NCBI GenBank assembly: GCA_900555705.1
Contig: USLV01000019.1
Span: 1-11,366, forward strand
Direction: 5' to 3'
Length of the DNA stretch: 11,366 nt
Source of the DNA: an uncultured Oscillospiraceae bacterium
Lineage (GTDB): Bacteria > Bacillota > Clostridia > Oscillospirales > Acutalibacteraceae
This document shows positions 1 through 7,400 of this stretch, in pieces. The stretch's first letter is position 1, and each line of letters opens with the position of its first letter. Position numbers and translations under genes: made by a program. The notes beneath the pieces were generated by a model. That model worked only from the letters and a program-made list of their open reading frames with translations. It was not told the DNA's origin and searched no databases.

Positions 1-26
1 GGCTCGGAGATGTGTATAAGAGACAG
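1..26. other. Nextera transposase adapter remnant (sequencing artifact)
   Basis: Bases 8-26 are exactly the 19-base Tn5 mosaic end used in Nextera libraries (AGATGTGTATAAGAGACAG), and bases 1-7 (GGCTCGG) are the end of the read 2 adapter arm that precedes it. This is library-construction sequence left untrimmed at a contig end, not part of any genome. It also marks position 1 as a true contig terminus. Confidence 0.97.
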
Positions 27-168
27 CTTGTACATATGATGGATATCAAGACCCTCACCCAGAATATCCCGAACTTTTTTTCGGGGATTCAGAGATGCCA
101 TAGGGTCCTGGAAAATCATCTGCATCTGTGTTCTTAATGCCTTATTGGTTTCCTTGTTCATCTTGCCG
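27..168 (-). CDS. Fragment of oligopeptide/dipeptide ABC transporter ATPase (OppF/DppF type), foreign to the rest of the window
   Basis: Read on the minus strand this stretch encodes about 47 residues. They contain MQMIFQDPMASLNPR, the Q-loop region typical of OppF/DppF ATPases, which energise peptide import at the membrane; the FQDP codons lie at 102-113. It continues with KKVRDILGEGLDIHHMYK, the usual helical-domain sequence after the Q-loop. Walker A, the signature motif, Walker B, and both ends of the gene are absent. The fragment is visibly more AT-rich than the neighbouring GH130 gene. It is fused to that gene in frame at about 162-173, and on its other side it runs straight into adapter. 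Family assignment is firm. The fusion is almost certainly an artifact, because a GH130 C-terminus does not lead into the middle of an ABC ATPase. Confidence 0.85.
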
Positions 169-1037
169 CCGGGGAAGATCACGTTGTTGCGGAAGCCACC
201 CTCGCACTCATAGGATGTGTTCGGCGCGATCAGCGGGTATTTCGACATGCCGATCACGCGGGACGGCTCCTCGAGGTCCAGCAGCATGATCCCGCCCATA
301 TACTGCTTGTTCCAGCCGGGACCTTCCCAGCCGGGCGCGATCGGCGCGACATCCGTTGCCACCGCATGGAAGGTTGTCAGCCAACCCTTTTTCGTCTTGA
401 TCGGCGGCGCGCCGGGGCCGATCTTGTCGTTGCAGAACGGCACATGCTCGGTGCCGAGCACCAACGAGGTGTCGCCCCAGTAGCGCAAATCGGGGGAACG
501 CGACATCCAGATATCGAAAATCGTGCGCCCGCCGCGGCTATAGACCGGGAACGGCCGCTCCAGCCGGACATACTGCCCGCCGATTTTTTCGGGGAAGAGC
601 ACCATGTTACGGTTGTCGGGCGCGGTCAGGGTCAGAATCTCGAAGCGGTGGAAGTCGTCGGTGACGGCAATGCCGCCGCGCACGCCGTGACGCGTATCCT
701 GCGCAAAGCAGACATAGGCGCGCCCGTCCATCACCGTAATGCGCGGGTCATAAACGCGCCCGACCTCCTCGTCGTGGATCTGCCAGACCGGCTCCGGTGC
801 GACCGTCCAGTGCAGGCCGTCGTCGCTTGTCGCGAGGCCCATATTCGTGCCGGACAGCTTTTTCTGTTCGACATCGCCGTAATCGTTGCGGAACAGCATC
901 ACATATTTCCCGTTGAACTTCGCCGCGCCCGCGTTCATCGTCAGCGCCGCCTGATACGGCACATCCCGCCAGGTCAGCACAGGATTGCCGGCATACCGCC
1001 GGATACAGGACGCTTCTTGCAGCCATTTGGAATCCAT
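169..1037 (-). CDS. GH130 beta-mannoside phosphorylase, C-terminus missing
   Basis: About 289 residues are readable from ATG at 1037-1035. Family GH130 enzymes phosphorolyse beta-1,4- or beta-1,2-mannosides (for example mannosyl-glucose or manno-oligosaccharides) to mannose 1-phosphate in the cytoplasm, and no signal peptide is seen here. Diagnostic motifs in order: RYAGNPVLTWRDVPY (residues 14-28), GRVYDPRITV (93-102, with the conserved Asp97 in the position I take for the general acid), DNRNMVLFPEKI (141-152), VRLERP (157-162), FDIWMSRSPDLRYWG (174-188), KIGPGAPPIKTKKGWL (205-220), FHAV (223-226) and ECEGGFRNNVIFP (277-289). Family members usually run to roughly 320-390 residues, so the last beta-strands (the YYGAAD-like part) are lost at the join to the ABC ATPase fragment. 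The start is supported by AGAGGG five bases upstream and by the following conserved N-terminus. Subfamily and exact substrate cannot be fixed from sequence alone. Confidence 0.92.
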
Positions 1038-1091
1038 CTCATCCCTCTTCCCCGGTCGAACCGTTCCGGACAGTCACGACCACTCTTTTTT

Positions 1092-1127
1092 CCTCCCCAT
1101 TGTAGCATGAACAGTAGCATTGCACAA
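1092..1127 (-). promoter_or_regulatory. Probable sigma-70-type promoter of the GH130 gene
   Basis: On the minus strand, TACAAT (1104-1099) is preceded by TGC, making an extended -10 element. At exactly 17 bases upstream stands TTGTGC (1127-1122), a weak -35 match. Transcription would start near 1092, giving a leader of about 55 bases before the GH130 ATG. It lies just after the terminator of the upstream gene, which fits independent transcription. No operator-like repeat was recognised. Confidence 0.55.
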
Positions 1128-1185
1128 GAGCGATCGCAAAAAAATCCGATTTTTCGTCAAATAGTGTGGAACTGCTGCTCAAGAT

Positions 1186-1228
1186 AAAAAAGAGCGCCGC
1201 CGTCCGAAAATTCCGAACAGCGGCGCCG
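1186..1228 (-). terminator. Rho-independent terminator of the GH99-like dockerin gene
   Basis: In minus-strand RNA the arms GCGCCGC (1226-1220) and GCGGCGC (1200-1194) pair. The stem continues inward through five further pairs, some of them G-U, around a loop of about nine bases. After the stem and two intervening bases the tract TTTTTT (1191-1186) follows. It begins about 40 bases downstream of the dockerin gene's stop codon (1269-1267). Stem, spacing and U-run all fit a classical intrinsic terminator. Confidence 0.88.
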
Positions 1229-1266
1229 CTTATATCAGGATTGTATTTGGGGAAACGCTTCCCGCC

Positions 1267-4155
1267 TCAGAAGCTCGAGATCTTGCCAACGGCAAATTGC
1301 AAAATCAAGCGGGCATCGGTGGTGTTCACCACGCCATCACCGTTGACATCGCCTGCGCTCTGCTGGGCACTGTTCAGCGTGATCTTATTGACCGCAAACT
1401 GCAGCGCCAAACGCGCATCGGTGGTATTGATCTCACCGTCACCATTGATATCGCCCTGAAGACCGTCAACAGTCTCGAGCGCCTTCACCGCAGCCGCCAG
1501 ATCCGCAATCGCACCCTTCAGCTCCGCCTCAGTCGCAGCCTCATTGGCCAGGACCTTCTTCGCGGCCGCCACGGCGGTCTTCACCGCCGCCACGCTCTCG
1601 CCGGTGTACTGCGCGACATAATCGTCAGCCACCGTGTTCTCCGCGCTGTCGGTCAGCTCCTTCAGCAGCGCGGCATCCTGCGCCTCAACCTCCAGCATCA
1701 CGTTGTCCACCAACGTACCGAAGGTGCCGTCCTCAGCCGGGACATGGTCATAGGTAATCATGATATCGGTAATCGTCTTGCCGGCGAGGCTGTCGTCCAG
1801 CATGACCTTCACCTTTGTCCACTTACCGATCTCCGCCTTCCGGCCGACAAGGCCGCCCTGCACATCGCTCAGCGCCGTACCGTCGCTGAACAGCAGGTCG
1901 AGATAGACATACGCGCCGTTTTCATTCAGCGGCATCACGTTGTACTCGAAGGACAGACCTTTTTCCACCAGAATCTTCGTGTGACTGAAGCCGATCGCCA
2001 TTTCCAGCTTGGGACAGGCGTTCCCGTCGTCGTCCCTGGTATAAACCTTGCCCTCGAACAACGCGGCAAAATCGCCCTGCAGTGTCGAGGAAAGCACGTT
2101 CAGACCATAGTCGTCGCTGACAATGCTGTCCAAATCATTCATGTGATAGGAACCGAGGTTCGAGAACTCGACGTTGCCGACATACCGGTCTTCCGGCCAG
2201 GTAAAGTCGCGCGCCACACCGACGTCGATCTTGCCGAGCGTGCCGTTCGTGGCATAGCGGCCCTCAAAGCCATTGCGGTAATACACCGGGCCAAGCGAGT
2301 GCGGAACCGGCACAACCGCCGGGACATCTTCATAGGCCAGCTCACCGCTCGCCACCTTCCGGGTCATCTCGGTCACCGCACCGGCAGCCCGGAGATAGAA
2401 GTCGGAGGAGAGCCAGGAGCCGTCCGCGGACAGAGTCAGGAAATACTGCAAACCCGTCGGGATATCAAAGGAGTCGGAGGCGGCCTTCATGTAAGCCGTA
2501 CCCTCGTCATATTCATCAAACATCGCAAAATAGATGCTGTCCATCTTGTAGCCCGCAGCACGCAGCGCCTGGGTCCAGAGGAACTGGCCCGCCTCGCGCG
2601 CAATGGCATTGGGCTCGTCTTTCTCATGACCCTTCAGGTTCGACCAGGCGAAGCCCGGATACAGAACCGGCTGATAGTAGTATGTGTGATCCTTCGTGTT
2701 GTGCGCTTCGATCCAGGCACTGTCGTTCTTGAGCTGATCCGCCTGATTCATGCGGCCGACCATCCAGGGGGACAGCATGTCGAGCGCCTCAAAGACCTTC
2801 GCATAGTCGCCCTCTTCCTCGACCCAATTGTTCTGCGGAATACCGCCGATGACGAAATAGCCGCGATCCTGGAACCATTTCACCATATCCAGCGCCACAG
2901 CCGCGCTCGGATACCGGTCGTTTTTCTCTTCCTCTTCCGGCGTCTCATAAGCCAGACCCCAGAGGCAGACAACCGGTTTGCCGTCGGCATGGCCATAGGC
3001 CTTCGAGCTGACAACGCCCTTGCGCTCCACATTGTAGATGAAGTCATACTGGATCTGCTTCAGCGCCTTCTCGCCAAGCCCGCCGCTGCCGGAGAGATCA
3101 TACATGACATAGAAGGTCTTGTCATATTTCTCCGCCTTTTCCGCAATCGTCTGGAGATGGTTGCGGGCGGAGGACTCGCTGGCAGTCGTAGCCGAATAGA
3201 ACCGCTGCACGGCAAAGCCGCCAATGCCGTATTCGGAAATCCATTTAAAATGCGTGTCGATAATCTCGGGGTCGTGAGAATTGAAGAGCTGCGCCTTCTC
3301 GCCGTTGCCGAGATCCGAGAAGCCGGTCTGGTAAAGCGTCGCACCCGCCTCGAGATAATCCGAGACATCCGGCCACATCTCAACCGAGAGACGGCCCGCC
3401 TCCGGACGGCCGCCGCCGTTCCAGTGGCCCCAGCCCGCGTTGGTCTTCTCGCTCGCGGTAAACCACGCCTGATAGCCGGCCATAGAGGTGCCGATGACAT
3501 TGTTCGTCTCGGTCTGCGGTTTAAACTCCGGCGGATCAAATTCGAGTGCATTCTCAACGCCGAGGGTCACCGTCACCTTTTTCAGATACAGGCCGCTGTC
3601 GTTCATCGGATTCTCACTGACACGGAAGTCGCCGCCCGCGTTCTGCGAACCCGCAAACTTACAGTTGGAAAGCGGCGCATCCGTCCAGACCAGGTCATTC
3701 GTACCCTTCTTCGGGAGCGGCAGCATGTCGTAGCGCGGATTCGTCGTATTCGAGATCAGATTGTCCGGATCCGCGTTAAACTGGAACAGCAGGTTGTTGG
3801 TGCCCACATCGTAGTATTCAAAACGGACCGTCGCTTCAGGAGACGCTTTGATCTTCTTGCCGGCGTCCGTCGAGGTGTCGATTTTAAAATACATGTACTT
3901 GGTGACATTCGCTACATAGTCACTCAGTTCTTTGCCGTCTTTCGTGGTAACTTCGAGCGGCACGATCTCCCACACGCCGTCGGCATCACCGGAATTGGCC
4001 ACATTCAGGCCGTTCGAGACAGGGCCGTCTTTTCCAAAGGTAATACTGATCGAGACCGGCGCCTCTTCCCCGGCCGCCAGCGTCAGCATAGAGCTTCCGA
4101 CCAGGCCAAGCGTCATGGCCGCAGACAGAGTCCATGTCAACAGTTTCTTCAACAA
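1267..4155 (-). CDS. Secreted GH99/GH71-like glycoside hydrolase with FIVAR-like and C-terminal type I dockerin domains
   Basis: 962 residues if translation starts at TTG 4155-4153. The N-terminus (MLKKLLTWTLSAAMTLGLVG) is a Gram-positive signal peptide, cleaved near the LAAG that follows. Residues about 33-215 form a beta-sandwich-like region. Residues about 225-596 are a TIM-barrel domain of the bacterial GH99/GH71-like type: AGYQAWF, VEMWPDVSDY, HFKWISEYGIGGFAVQRF, FYVMYDLSG, GKPVVCLWGLAY, VLYPGFAWSNL and FAMFDEYDEGTAY. In that last motif Glu548 and Glu551 stand three residues apart before GT, matching the paired catalytic glutamates of GH99 endo-alpha-mannosidases (E-W-H-E type). A second beta-sandwich spans about 600-828 and an Ala-rich helical FIVAR-like module 829-893. 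The dockerin at 898-962 has two calcium-loop repeats, DINGDGEINTTD and DVNGDGVVNTTD. The dockerin implies docking to a cohesin-bearing scaffoldin or surface protein, none of which is seen here. Substrate is inferred to be an alpha-mannoside-type glycan, but related bacterial proteins are poorly characterised. Confidence 0.85.
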   Translation of the reverse strand: MLKKLLTWTLSAAMTLGLVGSSMLTLAAGEEAPVSISITFGKDGPVSNGLNVANSGDADGVWEIVPLEVTTKDGKELSDYVANVTKYMYFKIDTSTDAGKKIKASPEATVRFEYYDVGTNNLLFQFNADPDNLISNTTNPRYDMLPLPKKGTNDLVWTDAPLSNCKFAGSQNAGGDFRVSENPMNDSGLYLKKVTVTLGVENALEFDPPEFKPQTETNNVIGTSMAGYQAWFTASEKTNAGWGHWNGGGRPEAGRLSVEMWPDVSDYLEAGATLYQTGFSDLGNGEKAQLFNSHDPEIIDTHFKWISEYGIGGFAVQRFYSATTASESSARNHLQTIAEKAEKYDKTFYVMYDLSGSGGLGEKALKQIQYDFIYNVERKGVVSSKAYGHADGKPVVCLWGLAYETPEEEEKNDRYPSAAVALDMVKWFQDRGYFVIGGIPQNNWVEEEGDYAKVFEALDMLSPWMVGRMNQADQLKNDSAWIEAHNTKDHTYYYQPVLYPGFAWSNLKGHEKDEPNAIAREAGQFLWTQALRAAGYKMDSIYFAMFDEYDEGTAYMKAASDSFDIPTGLQYFLTLSADGSWLSSDFYLRAAGAVTEMTRKVASGELAYEDVPAVVPVPHSLGPVYYRNGFEGRYATNGTLGKIDVGVARDFTWPEDRYVGNVEFSNLGSYHMNDLDSIVSDDYGLNVLSSTLQGDFAALFEGKVYTRDDDGNACPKLEMAIGFSHTKILVEKGLSFEYNVMPLNENGAYVYLDLLFSDGTALSDVQGGLVGRKAEIGKWTKVKVMLDDSLAGKTITDIMITYDHVPAEDGTFGTLVDNVMLEVEAQDAALLKELTDSAENTVADDYVAQYTGESVAAVKTAVAAAKKVLANEAATEAELKGAIADLAAAVKALETVDGLQGDINGDGEINTTDARLALQFAVNKITLNSAQQSAGDVNGDGVVNTTDARLILQFAVGKISSF
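1279..1455 (-). repeat. Dockerin duplicated calcium-binding repeats
   Basis: Two 25-residue copies at 1455-1381 and 1353-1279 encode GDINGDGEINTTDARLALQF and GDVNGDGVVNTTDARLILQF plus a short shared tail. Both keep the D-x-N-x-D-G-x-x-N-x-x-D calcium loop and the same TTDARL helix start. The putative cohesin-recognition residues are therefore identical in both halves, which would allow the dual binding mode known for type I dockerins. Confidence 0.88.
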
Positions 4156-4167
4156 ATCTTGTCCACA

Positions 4168-4174
4168 CCTTTCC
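4168..4174 (-). promoter_or_regulatory. Ribosome binding site that decides a TTG start for the GH99-like gene
   Basis: GGAAAGG on the minus strand lies 12 bases before TTG at 4155 (15 before a second TTG at 4152). The frame stays open to a further TTG at 4176, but that codon would put the ribosome site inside the gene and give an un-signal-like start (MERCGQD). The long spacing is normal for the 5-prime part of the AGAAAGGAGG pairing sequence and resembles the 13 bases seen before the next gene upstream. An in-frame ATG occurs only inside the hydrophobic segment of the signal peptide. Confidence 0.65.
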
Positions 4175-4417
4175 AAATTCCCTGCGTATCATCAGCGACG
4201 GCAACCCGCCCCTTATACGCTTTGATAATATTTACACAGCATTCTATAAGCGAACCACAGGCACACATACCGGCCGGATTCCGGGCAGCAGCTTCCCCAA
4301 ACACCGCTGTCCAATCACCGACGCAGCTTCACCCGATCTTTTATAAAATGCGATGTGCCAAAATAGATCATGTCTGCTCTTGTACAGTCCGAGCAGCTTT
4401 TCAACAGAGGTATCAGA

Positions 4418-4449
4418 AGCGCCCGGATGGCGTTTCCCATCCGGGCGCT
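4418..4449 (-). terminator. Hairpin after the surface-protein gene, probable terminator
   Basis: AGCGCCCGGATGG and its exact complement form a perfect 13-base-pair stem with a six-base loop, about 48 bases beyond the stop codon of the surface-protein gene. The stem is very stable, but no clean U-run follows on either strand. It may therefore be a weak terminator or an mRNA 3-prime stabilising structure. Confidence 0.6.
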
Positions 4450-4497
4450 TGCCGATACACTTTATGGATTTACTGAAACAATTGGATTCTCAGAAGC

Positions 4498-7400
4498 TTA
4501 CTTCTGCTCTTTTTTCTTCAGAACCACAGCGGAAACCGCAGCGGCAGCAACCGCCAGCAGCGCCACCGGCAGAACCGCACTGGCTTCGCCAGTCTCGGTC
4601 TCGCCAGGCAGAGCTTCCGTCGTCGGAGCAACCGTCTCGGCGGGCTCCTCATTGGAAGGCTCTGTCTCCTCGTTAGAGGGATCAGTCTCTACCGGATCAT
4701 CCGTCGGCTCCGGCTTGGTCTCAATCGGCTTCTCGGTCGGATCCGGCTCCGTTTCAGTCGGATCCGGCTCGGTCTCGGTCGGGTCCGGCTCCGTTTCAGT
4801 CGGATCCGGTTCCGTCTCAGTCGGATCCGGCTTGGTCGGATCCGTCGGTGTTGTCACCTTCAGAGCCTCTGCTAGCGCCTCAGCGGCAACCAGCACATCG
4901 CGGACAGTCGCTTCATCGCCGTTGATCGCCTTCGCCGCGTCAATCGCAGCCTTCAGCGTCGCCTTTTGATCCGTAGTCCACTTCGAAGTATCGGCTTTCT
5001 CTGCCTCAGCAACCGCATCTGCCAGCTTCGCAGTCTCCTGCTTGCCATAGTCGCTGGTATTGGCCGCACCCGCATACGGGGTCAGAACAATGTCATCCAA
5101 GCCAACAGTCAGGTCTTTCGTCAAATTCACACAGAAAAGGCGCATCTTCTTGATCGTCTTCACCTGGCCGGCGGAATCACCCATGTTCTTCACAGGAATC
5201 TGGATCTTGTTCCAGCCGTTGGTCAGCCCCTGCAGACTCGCCAGCTCATACTGCAGCTCAATCTCATCCTGAACCTCCGAGAGCTCAAGACAGCTGCCGG
5301 GCGTAATCGCCGTCACATCACTGACATACAGCCAAGCTTCCACATAATAGGTGTCCAGCCAATTCTCCGGCAGCTTGGAGAAATCGACATTCAGCGAATT
5401 GTCATTTGCCTGAATGCCGGCCCAATTATTAGCCGAGGAATTCATGATGGCACCAACGCCCTGCTTCTTGTTGGTCTTATCCAGCGTCACGTTGCCGCCA
5501 TACTTCGCGGCATCATCCATGTCGTCGACCACCAGAATCGGCATTTTTTCCGGCACAGGAGGCTCTTCACTGCCGCCTTTTTTCTCACCGAACTCCAGAT
5601 ACTGCTCCGGCGCATCCGTCGCATAAATCTTCGCATAGCTCAGATTCAGCTTCGTACCGTTGCCGTACTTAAAGAACAGATTGTCCGTGCCGTAATTGGC
5701 TGTAATCTTCAAGGTATAAGAATTCAGCGTCTTGCCGTCGCGCACAGCGCCTTCCACCGTGCCCGGATTGTAGGAAGACTCGTTCTCAGAGCCCTCACCC
5801 TTTGCAATCATAAAGAGCTCGTTCGGGAAAGTGGCGTCCGCCGTTGCCGGCGCATCCAACGTGTACTGCACTTCGACGGTGAGCTCTTTCTCACCGGCCG
5901 CAATCACACTGGTATTGTTCACAAGCGTCAGGGTCTTCCAATCGCCCGGGAACACATACGCGCCGTCCGCGTTCAGCGTGACATCCTCGTTCGGCGCAAA
6001 GGTCAGGGCGTTCTCAGGAGCCGGGGCATCTTTCTTAGCAAACTCAATCGACACCACCTTCGTGGGATCCTCGGTGTCATAGGCCTTCAGGCTCCGGATA
6101 TACAGGGATCCATCCACAACCCAGTTGCCGATCTTGGCGATCATATCGCCGTCCACTTTCGTGGGATCAAACTTATCCGTGGTCATGGTGCAGACACCCC
6201 ACTCACCGACCTTCGGCGTGGGTTTCCAATTACCGTGCGCGGCAAAGCCGTTGAAATAGGGATCCTCCGTCTTGTCGTTGACGCCATGCCAGCCTTCCTC
6301 ATCGCCAAAGCAGAAGAAGAACCGGTCATTGAGGTTCGTGGTGTCGAACATAACCTCGACCTCATACGTGACCTTCTTGGAATCCGCGAGGATACCATCG
6401 GCATCACCGATGCCGAACCAAGTGTTGTCCTTGCCGCCCATCTTCCAGGCGTACTGGTCATCTATCTCGACGATTTCACCATTGGTGTTGTCTTCCAGGT
6501 CAATGGTCGTCGTCGCGCCGGTCAGCGTATACCGCTCGTCAACCGGATCCGGCTCGTCGGGGGTCGTGTCTTCTACCAGTTCGCCCCAGGAAGCTGTCCG
6601 CACAGAGCCATCAGCGAGTTTCGCCGAGAAGGACAGACCGCAGATATAGAACGCTCCGCCGTCGGCAATCTCAAAGCCGAGATACCAGTCGTCCTTTCCG
6701 TCAACGCCCAGAACCTGTTCCGCGCGGGTAACGGTATAGGTCTTCCATTCTCCCGCCTTCAGCCCGGCATCCATCAATTTGACGGCGCCTCTTTCGGGCG
6801 TGGGATTGCCATCCTTGCCAACTGTCTCCAGCCGCATCAGATCATCGTTCGGATTTCCGTTCTCCGGATCTCCATCATCCGTCCCCTTGGCCCAGAAATA
6901 GGAGAAGGACACCGTCACATCCACAACATCGTTGCTGGTCAGCCCCATCCACTTGGCGAGCCGTCCCTGGTTGTAGCTGAAATCACCACCCGCGATGCTG
7001 TAAACATCACGGCCATCATACTGCATCAACTGCGTGTTATCATGACGCCAGCTGAACTCCGGCAGGGAAAGATTACTATAGTCCGGATAGGTGACCTCGC
7101 CCCACTGGCAGGCCTTGGTCGTTCCATCCTCCAGCGTCACCGTATACTTCATACCGGCAATATACATGGAATCATTCGGGAGGCTGGTCGTAACATCAAC
7201 CTCATCCTTGCCGGCTTTGCCGATGCAAGCATCTGTGCGTTCGCTCGTATAAACAACCCAGCGGCCCGGCACACCGGCAACCTGCGGCAACTCTTCCACG
7301 CCGTTGCCGTTCGCAGTCTCGACCGTGCTGCCGTCCTGCTTCAAGGTCTTGAACTGGAACCATCTGTCGCCATTATTAGCATTTTGCTTCCAGTAGATCA

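Larger units (their letters stand above)
4156..4497. other. Intergenic region between surface-protein and GH99-like genes
   Basis: About 340 bases with no credible gene. It holds the long hairpin at 4418-4449 and, next to the downstream gene, a GGAAAGG ribosome binding site. The minus-strand promoter of the GH99-like gene should lie here, but I find only weak candidates: TAGAAT at 4246-4241 and TATTAT at 4230-4225, neither with a good -35 box. No riboswitch-like or operator-like structure was recognised. Confidence 0.6.

Noticed and set aside
169..1037. Genuine GH130-ABC ATPase fusion protein
   Set aside because: The fusion loses essential parts of both domains (GH130 last strands, ATPase Walker A) and abuts adapter sequence, so a chimera is far more likely.
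1030..1055. LPxTG-type sortase signal in the surface protein (protein residues, not bases): LPGE followed by TETGE
   Set aside because: The motif does not match LPxTG or common variants closely. Only the hydrophobic span and lysine tail are certain, so I describe a membrane anchor and leave sortase processing open.
366..1187. Plus-strand frame of 273 codons opposite GH130
   Set aside because: No domain is recognised, and the opposite strand has unmistakable GH130 motifs throughout.
1297..4476. Very long plus-strand open frame (over 1000 codons) opposite the GH99-like gene
   Set aside because: It is an antisense shadow produced by GC-biased third positions of the minus-strand gene. Its translation has no recognisable domains and is rich in Arg/His/Ile with no signal peptide, whereas the minus strand encodes clear GH99-like and dockerin motifs.
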